Below, one piece after another: positions 25,401 through 37,788 of a stretch of 64,000 bases of DNA (the first letter of the stretch is position 1; every line of letters starts with the position of its first letter). The position numbers and the translations under genes are program-made. Under the pieces are notes generated by a model that saw only the letters and a list, made by a program, of their open reading frames with translations, made no database searches and had not been told where the DNA came from. This DNA comes from Siphonodentalium dalli (lineage: Eukaryota; Mollusca; Scaphopoda; Gadilida; Siphonodentaliidae): the NCBI GenBank assembly GCA_032622095.1, contig CP136066.1, positions 98,353,319 through 98,417,318 on the forward strand, in the 5' to 3' direction.

Positions 25401-28400
25401 ACGCCAACACCCCGACGCTTAATAAAGTAAGCCTTCTAACGCCCCACCCCCGACGCTTAATAAAGTAAGCCTTCTAACGCGGGCCCCTCCGACGCTTAAT
25501 AAAGTAAGCCTTCTAACGTCCCCCCCCCGACGCTTAATAAAGTAAGCCTTCTAACGCCCCCCCCCCCTACGCTTAATAAAGTAAGCCTTCTAACGCCCCC
25601 CCCCCCGACACTGAATACATTAAGCCTTCTAACGCACCCCCCCCGACGCTGAATAAAGTAAGCCTTCTAACGCCCCCCCCCCCGACGCTGAATAAAGTAA
25701 TCCTTCTAACGCGGAACCCCCGACGATGCATAAAGTAAGCATTCTAACGCCCCCCCCCCCGACACTGAATACATTAAGCCTTCTAACGCTCCCCCGACGC
25801 TTAATAAAGTAAGCCTTCTAACGCGGGCCCCTCCGACGCTGAATAAAGTAAGCCTCTGAACGCGGCCCCCGACGCTGAATAAAGTATGCCTTCTAACACC
25901 CCCCCCCCCCCGACGCTTAATAAAGTAAGCTTCCTAACGCCCCTCCCCCGACGCTTAATAAAGTAAGCCTTCTAACGCACCCCGACGCTGAATAAAGTAA
26001 GCCTTCTAACGCCCACCCCCCGACGCTTAATAAAGTAAGCATTCTAACGCCCCCACCCGACGCTGCATAAAGTAAGCCTTCTAACGCCCCCCACCGACGC
26101 TGCATAAAGTAGGCCTTCTAACGCCCCCCCCCGACGCTTAATAAAGTATGCCTTCTAACGCCCCCCCCGACGCTTAATACAGTAAGCCTTCTAACGCCCC
26201 CCCCCCCCCCGACGCTTAATAAAGTAAGCCTTCTAACGCGGGCCCATCCGACGCTGAATAAAGTATGCATTCTAACGAGCCCCCCCGTCGACGCTGCATA
26301 ATGTAAGCCTTCTAACACCCCCCCCCCCGTTAACAAAATAAGCCTTCTAACGCCTCCCCCGACGCTTAATAAAGTAAGCCTTCTAACGCGACCCATCCCC
26401 ACGACGCTGAATAAAGTAAGCCTACTAACACGCCCCCCCCCCCCAACGCTGAATAAAGTAAGCCTTCTAACGCCCCCCCAACGCTGAATAAAATAAGCCT
26501 TCTAACCCCCCCCCCCCAACGCTGAATAAAGTAAGCCTTCTAACGCCCCCCCCCCAACGCTGAATAAAGTAAGCCTACTAACGCCCCCCCCAACGCTGAA
26601 TAAAGTAAGCCTACTAACGCCCCCCCCAACGCTGAATAAAGTAAGCCTTCTAACGCGCCCCCCAACGCTGAATAAAGTAAGCCTTCTAACGCCCACCCCC
26701 CCCCCAACGCTGAATAAAGTAAGCCTACTAACGCCCCCCCCCAACGCTGAATAAAGTAAGCCTACTGACGCCCCCACTCCCAACGCTGAATAAAGTAAGC
26801 CTACTAACGCCCCCCCCAACGCTGAATAAAGTAAGCCTACTAACGCCCCCGCCCCCCCAACGCTGAATAAAGTAAGCCTTCTAACGCCCCCCCCCCGACG
26901 ATGAATAAAGTAAGCGTTCTAACGCCCCCCCCGACGCTGAATAAAGAAAGCCTTCTAACACGCCCCCCCCCCCAACGCTGAATAAAGTAAGCCTTCTAAC
27001 GCCCCCCCAACGCTGAATAAAGTAAGCCTTCTAACGCCTCCCCCCGACGCTGAATAAAGTAAGCCTTCTAACACCCCCCCCCCCAACGCTGAATAAAGTA
27101 AGCCTTCTAACATGCCCCCCCAACGCTGAATAAATTAAGCCTACTAACGCCCCCCCCCAACGCTGAATAAAGTAAGCCTTCTAACGCCCCCCCCCCCCCA
27201 ACGCTGAATAAAGTAAGCCTTCTAACGCCCCCCCAACGCTGAATAAAGTAAGCCTTCTAACACGCCCCCCCCAACGCTGAATAAAGTAAGCCTTCTAACA
27301 CGCCCCCCCCCCAACGATGAATAAAGTAAGCCTTCTAACGCCCCCCCCCCGACGCTGAATAAAGTAAGCCTTCTAACACGCCTCCCCAACGCTGAATAAA
27401 GTAAGCCTTCTAACACGCCCCCCCAACGCTGAATAAATTAAGCCTACTAACGCCCCCCCCAATGCTGAATAAAGTAAGCCTTCTAACACGCCCCCCCCCA
27501 ACGCTGAATAAAGTGAGCATTCTAACGCCCCCCCCCCCCCCCCCGACGCTGAATAAAGTAAGCCTTCTAACGCCCCCTCCGACGCTGAATAAAGTAAGCC
27601 TTCTAACACGCCCCCCCCCCAACGTTGAATAAAGTAAGCCTTCTGACGCCCCCCCCCGACGCTGAATAAAGTAAGCCTTCTAACGCCCGCCACCCCCAAC
27701 GCTGAATAAAGTAAGCCTTCTAACGCCCCCCCCCGACGCTGAATAAAGTAAGCCTTCTAACACGCCCCCCCGACGCTGAATAAAGTAAGCCTTCAAACGC
27801 CCCCCCCCCCGACGCTGAATAAAGTAAGCCTTCTAACGCCCCCCCCGACGCTGAATAAAGTAAGCCTTCTAACGCCCCCCCCCCCCCGACGCTGAATAAA
27901 GTAAGCCTTCTAACGCCCCCCCCCAACGCTGAATAAAGTAAGCCTGCTAACGCCCCCCCAACGCTTAATAAAGTAAGCCTTCTAACGCCCCCCCCCCCCA
28001 ACGCTGAATAAAGTAAGCCTACTAACGCCCCCCCCAACGCTGAATAAAGTAAGCCTACTAACGCCCCCACCCAATGCTGAATAAAGTAAGCCTTCTAACG
28101 CCCCCCCCCCCCCGACGCTGAATAAAGTAAGCCTTCTAACGCCCCCCCCCCCGACGCTGAATAAAGTAAGCCTTCTAACGCCCCCCCAACGCTGAATAAA
28201 GTAAGCCTGCTAACGCCCCCCCCCAACGCTTAATAAAGTAAGCCTTCTAACGCCCCCCCCCCAACGCTGAATAAAGTAAGCCTACTAACGCCCCCCCAAC
28301 GCTGAATAAAGTAAGCCTACTAACGCCCCCACCCAACGCTGAATAAAGTAAGCCTTCTAACGCCCCCCCCCCCGACGCTGAATAAAGTAAGCCTTCTAAC

Positions 28401-31400
28401 GCCCCCCCCCCCCGACGCTGAATAAAGTAAGCCTTCTAACACGCCCCCCCAACGCTGAATAAATTAAGCCTACTAACGCCCCCCCCAACGCTGAATAAAG
28501 TAAGCCTTCTAACGCCCCCCCCCCCCCGACGCTGAATAAAGTAAGCCATCTAACACGCCCCCCCCCAACGCTGAATAAAGTAAGCATACTAACGCCCCCC
28601 CCAACGCTGAATACAGTAAGCCTTCTAACGCCCCCCCCCCAACGCAGAATAATGTAAGCCTACTAACGCCCCCCCCAACGCTGAATACAGTAAGCCTTCT
28701 AACGCCCCCTCGACGCTTAATAAAGTAAGCTTTCTAACGCCCCCTCGACGCTTAATAAAGTAAGCCTTATAACGCCCCCACCCGACGCTTAATACAGTAA
28801 GCCTTCTAACGCCCCCTCGACGCTTAATAAAGTAAGCCTTCTAACGCCCCCCCCCCGACGCTTAATAAAGTAAGCCTTCTAACGCCCCACCCCGACGCTT
28901 AATAAAGTAAGCCTTCTAACGCCCCCCCCCCCGACGCTGAATAAAGTAAGCCTTATAACGCCCCCCCCCCCCCCCACGCTTAATAAAGTAAGCCTTCTAA
29001 CGCCCCCACCCCGACGCTGAATAAAGTAAGCATTCTAACGCCCACCCCGACGCTTAATAAAGTAAGCCTTCTAACGCCCCCCCCGACGCTTAATAAAGTA
29101 AGCTTCCTAACACCCCTCCCCCCGACGCTTAATAAAGTAAGCCTTCTAACGCCCCCCCCCCCCGACGCTTAATAAAGTAAGCCTTCTAACGCCCACCCCG
29201 ACGCTTAATACAGTAAGCCTTCTAACGCCCCCACCCCCGCCCGACGCTTAATAAAGCCTTCTAATGCCCACCCCGACGCTTAATACAGTAAGCCTTCTAA
29301 CGCCACCACCCCGGCCCGACGCTTAATAAAGTAAGCCTTCTAACGCCCACCCCGACGCTTAATACAGTAAGTCTTCTAACGCCCCCACCCGACGCTGAAT
29401 AAAGTAAGCCTTCTAAAGCCCACCCGACGCTTAATAAAGTAAGCCTTCTAACGCCCACCCCGACGCTTAATACAGTAAGCCTTCCAACGCCCCCACCCCC
29501 CGACGCTGAATACAGTAAGCCTTCTAACGCCCCCGCCCAACGCTTAATAAAGTAAGCCTTCTAACGCCCACCCCGACGCTTAATACAGTAAGCCTTCTAA
29601 CGCCCCCCACCCCGCCCGACGCTTAATAAAGTAAGCCTTCAAACGCCCACCCCGACGCTTAATACAGTAAGCCTTCTAACGCCCACCCGACGCTTAATAC
29701 AGTAAGCCTTCTAACGCCCCCGCCCGACGCTTAATAAAGTAAGCCTTCTAACGCCCACCCCGACGCTTAATACAGTAAGCCTTCTAACGCCCCCACCCGA
29801 CGCTGAATAAAGTAAGCCTTCTAACACCCCCCCGACGCTTAATAAAGTAAGCCTTCTAACGCCCACCCCGACGCTTAATACAGTAAGCCTTCTAACGCCC
29901 ACCCGACGCTTAATACAGTAAGCCTTCTAAAGCCCCCGCCCGACGCTTAATACAGTAAGCCTTCTAACGCCCACCCGACGCTTAATACAGTAAGCCTTCT
30001 AACGCCCCCACCCGACGCTTAATACAGTAAGCCTTCTAACGCCCACCGACGCTTAATACAGTAAGCATTCTAACGCCCCCGCCCGACGCTTTATAAAGTA
30101 AGCCTTCTAACGCCCACCCCGACGCTTAATACAGTAAGCCTTCTAACGCCCCCACCCGACGCTGAATAAAGTAAGCCTTCTAACACCCCCCCGACGCTTA
30201 ATAAAGTAAGCCTTCTAACGCCCACCCCGACGCTTAATACAGTAAGCCTTCTAACGCCCACCCGACGCTTAATAAAGTAAGCCTTCTAACGCCCCCCCCC
30301 CGACGCTTAATACAGTAAGCCTTCTAATGCGGAACCCCCCGACGATGCATAAAATAAGCCTTCTAACGCCCCCTCCCCGACGCTTAATAAAGTAAGCCTT
30401 CTAACACCCCCCCCCCCGACGCTTAATAAAGTAAGCCTTCTAACGCCAACACCCCGACGCTTAATAAAGTAAGCCTCTAACGCCCCACCCCCGACGCTTA
30501 ATAAAGTAAGCCTTCTAACGCGGGCCCCTCCGACGCTTAATAAAGTAAGCCTTCTAACCTCCCCCCGACGCTTAATAAAGTAAGCCTTCTAACGCCCCCC
30601 CCCCTACGCTTAATAAAGTAAGCCTTCTAACGCCCCCCCCCCCCCCGACACTGAATACATTAAGCCTTCTAACGCCCCCCCCCCCCGACGCTGAATAAAG
30701 TAAGCCTTATAACGCCCCCCCCCCCCGACGCTGAATAAAGTAATCCTTCTAACGCGGAACCCCCGACGATGCATAAAGTAAGCATTCTAACGCCCCCCCC
30801 CCCCCAACACTGAATACATTAAGCCTTCTAACGCTCCCCCGACGCTTAATAAAGTAAGCCTTCTAACGCGGGCCCCTCCGACGCTGAATAAAGTAAGCCT
30901 CTGAACGCGGCCCCCGACGCTGAATAAAGTATGCCTTCTAACACCCCCCCCCCCCCCCCGACGCTTAATAAAGTAAGCTTCCTAACGCCCCTCCCCCCGA
31001 CGCTTAATAAAGTAAGCCTTCTAACGCACCCCGACGCTGAATAAAGTAAGCCTTCTAACGCCCACCCCCCGACGCTTAATAAAGTAAGCATTCTAACGCC
31101 CCCACCCGACGCTGCATAAAGTAAGCCTTCTAACGCCCCCCACCCGACGCTGCATAAAGTAAGCCTTCTAACGCCCCCCCCCCGCCCCGACGCTTAATAA
31201 AGTAAGCCTTCTAACGCCCCCCCGACGCTTAATACAGTAAGCCTTCTAACGCCCCCCCCCGACGCTTAATAAAGTAAGCCTTCTAACGCGGGCCCATCCG
31301 ACGCTGAATAAAGTATGCATTCTAACGAGCCCCCCCCCCCCGTCGACGCTGCATAATGTAAGCCTTCTAACACCCCCCCCCCCGTCCGACTCTTAACAAA

Positions 31401-31972
31401 AAATAAGCCTTCTAACGCCTCCCCCGACGCTTAATAAAGTAAGCCTTCTAACGCGACCCATCCCCACGACGCTGCATAACGTAAACTTTCTAACGCCCCC
31501 CCCCCCCGACGCTTAATAAAGTAAGCCTTCTAACGCGGAACCCCCCTCCCCGACGCTTAATAAAGTAAGCCTTCTAACGCACCCCGACGCTTAATAAAGT
31601 AAGCCTTCTAACGCCCCCCCCCCCCGACGCTTAATAAAGTAAGCCTTCTAACGCCCCCACCCGACGCTTAATACAGTAAGCCTTCTAACGCCCCCGCCCC
31701 CCCGCCCGACGCTTAATAAAGTAAGCCTTCTAACGCCCCTACCCGACGCTTAATAAAGTAAGCCTTCTAACGCCCCCCCCCCCCGCCCGACGCTTAATAA
31801 AGTAAGCCTTCTAACGCCCCCCCCCGCCCGACGCTTAATAAAGTAAGCCTTCTAACGCCCCCACCCGACGCTTAATACAGTAAGCCTTCTAACGCCCCCC
31901 CCCCCCCGCCCGACGCTTAATAAAGTAAGCCTTCTAACGCCCCCACCCGACGCTTAATAAAGTAAGCCTTCT
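13489..31972 (+). repeat. Minisatellite array, main block with higher-order duplications
   Basis: This continues the same ~34-40 bp unit. Sub-blocks differ in the start of the unit: AACGCTGAATAAAG dominates at about 13.5-18.2 kb and 26.4-28.7 kb, while GACGCTTAATAAAG or GACGCTTAATACAG dominates at about 18.2-26.4 kb and 28.7-31.97 kb. Rare units mark large-scale copying. CGGAACCCCCCGACGATGC occurs at 19821, 22771, 25282 and 30330. AACGCAGAATAATG occurs at 18211, 21149 and 28641. Spacings near 2.95 kb, 2.51 kb and 5.05 kb recur for independent markers, showing segmental duplication of multi-unit blocks. From span over unit length, both blocks together hold very roughly 570-600 units. Confidence 0.97.
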
Positions 31973-32097
31973 TCGGATATCCAGAATATGAAGAACCGGA
32001 ATTAATACAAACTCGCGCGATTCTCACAGGCGACATTGGCGACAATTTAAAAGTTCAGGGCGTATCCAACTTAGATATCAAATCAGGCGACATTTAA

Positions 32098-32587
32098 AGG
32101 CACGTGAGACCTTAGTTGTCGAAAATATTCATACTTGTTCCAATCACCGTAAACAGAACAACATTAAAACGCATACAGTTTCGTTCATATATACCATGAC
32201 CATCGCGTAAACAGCATGTTATCATAAAGACCTACTATATTTTACCTAAGCAAGAGCCTGATTGTATTACATAAGAGAGCACAATGCTACTGGCTAATCA
32301 CACAAATGGCATAAACGCTCTTTATTACTTCCATATCAGGAATTCACCAACAAAGAACGCTCTTTATGTTTACCACCATAATATAAACAAACACCAGAAA
32401 AGAAACTTTTGATGCTTTTGTTTACATAACAATGGTCAAACATATGACAATAACATACTGTTTATGCGATATTTCTTATTTGTGTACGGACAAAGTCTGT
32501 CTAAATTTTGATGTTCTTTCTGTTTGTGGCGGTTTTTGACGGGTGGAATATTTTCACAGGATACCCACCGCAAGGCCAACTGTACCT
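32098..32587 (+). mobile_element. TTAA-type MITE, AGGCACGTGAGRCC family (copy 1)
   Basis: About 490 bp closely matching 59834-60314 in direct orientation, with unrelated flanks. Ends are TTAA|AGGCACGTGAGACCTTAG and, read inward from the right, AGGTACAGTTGGCC. The right target copy has decayed to TTCA. The interior includes a repeated AACGCTCTTTAT motif. TTAA target sites with AGG ends are typical of piggyBac- or Kolobok-like non-autonomous elements. There is no coding capacity. Confidence 0.8.
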
Positions 32588-33683
32588 TCAACTGACACAT
32601 TCTCGGTAATAACAACGCTTAACCGTAGTGTAATGTTAGGCAAGGATTTGTTATCATCCAATAATGTATGCATCTATTTCGACCTACATACTTTCAGAGT
32701 AAACGGGACAATGTTTCATAAGAGTAATAGCGTATTTGTAGCCATCATACTCAGACTTGAAACACCATGCAATCTGGGCTCACACCATGCATATTCACCA
32801 ACGGTAAAAGGTTGTAACAAATTATATCATTCTGAATTTCTTAGTGTTAATCAAATTGAAAGAGGATTTTTAGCCAAAAACCCTGGAGTAGAAGTTTCAG
32901 AGACAGTTCTCAAAGCTCATAATGCTGAAATCCCAACTAATTAAAAAAAATACATTTTATTTCTGACAAGCAGAGATCAGAGGAGACATGTATATTAAGG
33001 TCAAAATTACATGGAGCGATAAATTGTTCGTCTCCTTGCGTTCAAACCAACAATCCGTCATAAATTTTGTGAAATAAAATTTAGCAGTATAAATAAGAAT
33101 TTCGTTATTCATGAAATACTTAGAAGGAAAAACCCACAGTCCTTTTTCACAACCGAAAATGCAAACCACCCCCTCGAATGTGTTCATTTCCAAGCAACGG
33201 CTATACAAAACAGGGCCATGGTAAATGAAATGTCTGTGCAATTTAACAAGGGCATTATAAATAATCGGTTCAAGAGACCAATTCAGTTAATTTAACCATA
33301 CCTGATGCATGGGACATCGACATTTATATAAAATTTAACTGAGCAGTATAGAAATAATCGGTTCGAATAACCAATTGAGTTAATTTAAACTCCCACGCAA
33401 TCAAACCCTTAACTCGAACGAATAGTATAATTCAATAACAGTATACGGATCGCAAAGACAACTTACACGTCATTTCGAGTCGCACAATGCATGTTTCTAA
33501 CGTAAGGTCATACCAACAGATGAACTTTATTATTTACGCAGTGAGGATAATCGTTACCTCAATGGTTATGTATATTAACTGGCAGCAAACTCAAATTTAA
33601 AACATATATAGATGCTGTACATAATATACATCATACCATGGTCATACTCGCACGCGTAAGTGATGTATGGTAATCACTCATTG
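32588..33683. other. Gene-free stretch with a small ~95 bp duplication
   Basis: AATAATCGGTTC...CCAATT...GTTAATTTAA occurs near 33261 and again near 33355. A 133-codon plus-strand frame beginning inside the MITE at 32543 and a 94-codon minus frame (33241-32957) show no domain and no splice context, so neither is called. Confidence 0.4.
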
Positions 33684-34685
33684 CAGGGATGTGGCTAGAG
33701 GGTCTCCGCTGGGGGGGTGTCCACCTTGGGAATTTCCAACTGCACCCCCCCCCCTTGAGTCGGAATCACACCAACTTTTTGCATAATTCCATTTGCACCC
33801 CCCCCCTTGTACCTCATGCTCAGGCCTAATTTCCTATATATTCATAAGCCAGCTACCGACAACAGACCAAGAAACACCGGGCCGACCATGGTTGTTTGAC
33901 CCGGTGTGAGAAAATTTTGAAAAGTTTATACAAGAAAATCGCAAATCCTAGCGTCTAGACTGGCTTTCCTAGTGTTGGAAATTTCAAACCTCATGCTCCC
34001 CTCAGGTTGGAAAATTCTTCAACTGATGACCATTTATGTCTACAAGTTTGACCAAATGTAGTAAAATATTGTTTTGCTAAACTAATTAGCAGTTTTGTAT
34101 TGGCCATGTGGATGGGGCAATGACACACCGGGCCGACCATGGTTCGGCCCGGGGTGCGAAAATTTTGAAATCTGAACAAGAAAATCGCAAAATCCTAACA
34201 TCTAGACTAGCCTCAAGCCTTCCTACTGTTGGAAATTTCAAACCCTACACCCCCACTTAGTTTGGAAAATTTCCAACTGATGACAATTCCAATGACAATG
34301 TTGACCAATTGTATGACAATATTGTTTTCTTAAATTAACTAGAAGTTTTTGACTGGCCACGGGGGAGGGACCAGGACACAAGCTTTCCAAGTGTTGGAAA
34401 TTTCCAACCTGTCACCCCCCTAAGGTTGGAAAATTTCCAACTGATGTCCATTTCTGTCAAAAATTTTGACAAAAAATAGGAACATATGCAAATATTGGTC
34501 GAAAAACAATAAATTCCCCCAATAAATTGTTTTATAATCAAACTACAAGAACATTTTCAACCTATTGTTGGTGTGAAATTTCGTTGTGGCAGGTATGAAA
34601 TTTCCAACTATTGAAAATATAGCTCTCTGCTGGGGGGGGGGTGAGACACCCCCCACACCCCCCCCCCTCTAGCCACATCCCTGCC
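33684..34685. mobile_element. ~1.0 kb hAT-like non-autonomous element with CAGGG ends and internal ~250 bp repeats
   Basis: Inverted ends are CAGGGATGTGGCTAGAGGG at 33684 and its complement ending at 34683. TCACTCATTG lies just outside on the left (33674-33683) and again at 34686-34695, giving an 8-10 bp target duplication with one or two extra bases at the right joint. CAGGG/CAGTG ends with 8 bp duplications are typical of hAT elements. Inside are about three tandem ~250 bp units, anchored by ACACCGGGCCGACCATGG near 33875 and 34124 and a weaker third near 34375. Each carries mirrored TTGGAAATTTCCAAC-like motifs. G/C homopolymers lie near both ends. No transposase frame is present. Confidence 0.75.
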
Positions 34686-34695
34686 TCACTCATTG

Positions 34696-35470
34696 TCTTG
34701 GTGATGTATGGTAATCACGCATTGTCTTGGTGATGACCATATATCGGCACTGACACACAACACAGGTCACAAATGATAACAAAGTCACAACCAAGATTTG
34801 CTGGTTGATAGTAAATGAAGATGACATACAATATTCGTATATAGGCAAGCCTTTATATTGTCAACGGCAGTCAACCTATTACCAAATATATGGACGCTAA
34901 CATTAGAACATAGCATAACTTCATGTGTAGGCAATACTAAATGTACTGATAAGACTGGAGATTTCATTGTAAATATATTTTTATTGAGTGAACAAAATGA
35001 CTTCTCAAACAGCCGCACCCAATCACCCATGCATATACGTACATGATAGATTCGCGATTGCCAAAGTTACATAATATGTTATGTACATACATAATAAATA
35101 ACAGTGTTGTATAGCTTAAAATCCACCGCAGTGATCTAAAACGCGTGACATGTTAAAGATAACATGCAATTGCAAATATAAGACATAGTTATGGACATCA
35201 ACAAAAGTAGAACTATTAGTGAGATGTTATAAATATTACAGAAGCGCATAAAATCACGAATCGAAAAAATAATTAAAAAGTTACTCGTAAATTGGAGGTG
35301 ATAGCATGCTAAAAAAAATAACAGCGAAAAAATGGGGTTAAATGGCGAACGGGAAACGTGCTAAATATGCAAATAGGAACGATACAAAGTAACAATAGTG
35401 TTAGTGTGTATAAGCCACACTCATTATTTCACCAATTGCTACGTACAAACTTACACCGATGGCATGCTTA
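34696..35470. other. Gene-free stretch, begins with a ~33 bp tandem repeat at the insertion site
   Basis: GGTGATGTATGGTAATCAC and CATTGTCTT recur around 33660, 34700 and 34730, so the CAGGG element landed in a pre-existing short tandem repeat. The remainder is AT-rich without a supported gene. Confidence 0.45.
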
Positions 35471-35862
35471 TCTATTGACACACTAGCATACACAAGACAT
35501 TTAAAATGGAAAAAGCAAAAGCTTATTCAAAGCCACACCTATCGCAAACTGAATGTACATACAACACAAAGATTCAATTTAGATCAGTCATCAGTTATAT
35601 CTATTGACACACTAGCATACACAAGACACTTAAAATGGAAAAAGCAAAAGCTTATTCAAAGCCACACCTATCGCAAACTGAATGTACATACAACACAAAG
35701 ATTCAATTTAGATCAGTCATCAGTTATATCTATTGACACACTAGATTACACAAGACACTTAAAATGGAAAAAGCAAAATACACTTAAAATGGAAAAATCC
35801 ACACCTATCGCAAACTGAATGTACATACAACACAAAGATTCAATTTAGATCAGTCATTGATT
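35471..35862 (+). repeat. Three tandem 129 bp units, open in frame
   Basis: TCTATTGACACACTAG starts units at 35471, 35600 and 35729. The first two are nearly identical; the third contains a short internal re-duplication around CACTTAAAATGGAAAAA. Because 129 is a multiple of three, a plus-strand frame stays open through the repeat (35459-35818). It lacks a signal, a domain or splice context, so I treat it as a consequence of the period and not as a gene. Confidence 0.9.
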
Positions 35863-36567
35863 CGAAGATAGGATACCAAATTTCATCAATTTTTTTTTTC
35901 CACAAATTCACATACATATAAAAAATGGCACTAACCTTGCTCATCTAAAATAAACCTGTGAATATTTTATCATATTCATTCATAATTCAAATGCACACAA
36001 TTACACGAGAATTAACAAATTACACGATAATTAACAAACTCAAATAATTACAAACAAGAAAACAAAAAGAATCGCACCGAAATTGTATGTGCTTTCTGAT
36101 TATTATAGTTTGCAAGTCATCCAATCAACAGTAACCGAAACATATATGCACAGCTTTGTGGCATGTAATATGACATGTTCGCAGCAGTATACGGATATAC
36201 GGTAAATTAAGAAATGAATGTCGTGGGTGTGTGTTATTTGGGGATACGGCGCTGTGGTAGTTGTGGTACATTTTATGTGACCCCAAAGACCACAGAGCCG
36301 TGTTCCCGGCGAATAACAAACACACCGGCTACAACATTTCTTATATCTATATAGCTTTTTGATGATTTATTCCCATATAATGCAGAGTGTATTCTTATTT
36401 ATTTTCACAAAATCTGCCGATAATTGGAGACTATCCCACGCATCACATTAAGTCAGCCCTGAAAACGAGTTCCATACTCTTAGCTATGATAACGTGATCG
36501 ATATAAACATGTTCCCAGCAGTACCTTTAAAAACAAAGCCGTATTCAGTAAGAATTAATATATGCAT
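35863..36567. other. Gene-free stretch
   Basis: AT-rich, with a local duplication of ACACGA(G/T)AATTAACAAA near 36003-36042. No gene signal recognised. Confidence 0.4.
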
Positions 36568-36622
36568 GTACGCTCTATGTACGCTATATGTACGCTATAT
36601 GTTCGCTCTATGTACGCTCTAC
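36568..36622 (+). repeat. ~12 bp tandem repeat (GTACGCTMTAT)
   Basis: About five successive copies of TATGTACGCT-type units with single-base differences. Confidence 0.85.
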
Positions 36623-36799
36623 ACTGCAACTCGTCTTCCTGTTAGCATCCGAAGTTGACGGCCACCCTATTCATAAATGGTATTCAGACTGTTTAAAGGC
36701 CACATTGCATCCACGCTTTAATTGTCACTCGTAATTCATACCTCACAGTTATACTGAGCTAACAAATGGAATACCACTATGATTTTTACTTACAAAATA

Positions 36800-37147
36800 T
36801 ATAGAGGATCTCCATAGGGCTCAGTGTTAAATTTTGATCGCAACTGTAGCCAGCAAGAATGAACTGATCACATCAAATTTTTCAAAAATAAATGTAAGGG
36901 TCATAGCTAGTAGTTTTGAGAACTTTCAAATCGCATCGATCACCATTCGCCAGATGGCACAATCGATCGTTTTCTGTAAATACGAAACGCTCTCTAAATT
37001 ATGTTGACCCCGATTTAGGCTGACCCGCCAAAATTCAAGAATGGAAACAAGTCAATCCTGCAAACACACCTACTAGGCATACATAATCCGTTTTCAGATC
37101 GCTTTTAACAAACCAAAAATGCAAAATGACATAAGGAATCCGACTAT
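36800..37147 (-). repeat. Dispersed repeat, TAGTCGGATTCC family (copy 2, inverted)
   Basis: Reverse complement of roughly 1612-1975, ending in GACATAAGGAATCCGACTA. Matching landmarks include AAATACGAAACGCTCTCTAA, TATGTTGACCCCGATTTAGG and GGCTCAGTGTTAAATTTTGA. Together with 1612-1975 and the weaker 6330-6462 copy it defines a dispersed family of unknown class. Confidence 0.75.
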
Positions 37148-37788
37148 ATGTATAGAATTATATTGTGCCTAAAAACTAAGTGTCTGCATGGCATGAGCGA
37201 TTTAGCTGACAATTTCTCAGAAAGAAAATAGAAAATAAACTTGCCAAGTTACCGATATATTAAAACTTCGGAACGGAAATCACAAGTGTTACATTGTTAA
37301 AAGAGCAAATTTATTTAGTTTTATATAATAAAATACTGAGGTGGGATATTTGAAGAATCGTGCATTTTGTGATAAAAGCATTAAACTTGGTATATACGTA
37401 TACTCGTATATGAACTTATTCTCAGGAATGTTTTTAAGCTTAATTCCATCGGTTGTATTGATATGTTGGTAACCATGGTTACGGCGGCCATCTTGTTTGT
37501 GTGTTTGTCTGCAAGAATGGCATACTTTCATCTATAAAATCCTCTATACCAATATGTATGTGTATAACTCTATATATATGGGACTTGATCAAGTTATAAG
37601 ATGGCAGAAATTTAATTATATCTAACATCTTTAAACGATATAATGAGTCTATAAAGGTGTTATCATTCAATTCCAGCCATCTTATAAGGAAATAATAATT
37701 ATCCTTTGTAACCAATGTATAGTACTATAACAACACCTGTTTATCGTAAATATAAGAGTATGTTCAAATTATGGGAGAAACAATGAAG
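37148..37788. other. Gene-free stretch
   Basis: Contains GGTAACCATGGTTACGGCGG near 37470, preceded by a GCATTTTGTGATAAAAGCA motif. A similar pairing (GCATTTTGTAGTAAAAACA, then CCGTTGCCATGACAACC) lies at about 40330-40445, suggesting one more diverged dispersed repeat. No gene is supported. Confidence 0.4.

Noticed and set aside
10670-31091. Many minus-strand glycine-rich repeat-peptide frames (RLTLFSVGGG, EGLLYSASGGG)
   Set aside because: They are translations of the minisatellite unit. The frame shifts whenever the C-run changes length and there is no start, signal or splice context.
9624-31972. CRISPR-like array
   Set aside because: Units are contiguous with variable C-runs, there are no unique spacers of regular size, and the context is eukaryotic.
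32543-32944. 133-codon plus-strand frame
   Set aside because: It begins inside a MITE and shows no domain or splice signal.
33684-34695. Clean 8 bp target duplication for the CAGGG element
   Set aside because: The flanking TCACTCATTG copies are offset by one or two bases at the right joint and the site is a pre-existing short tandem repeat, so the exact duplication length cannot be fixed.
35459-35818. 119-codon frame as a gene
   Set aside because: It lies wholly within three 129 bp tandem units; openness is explained by the period.
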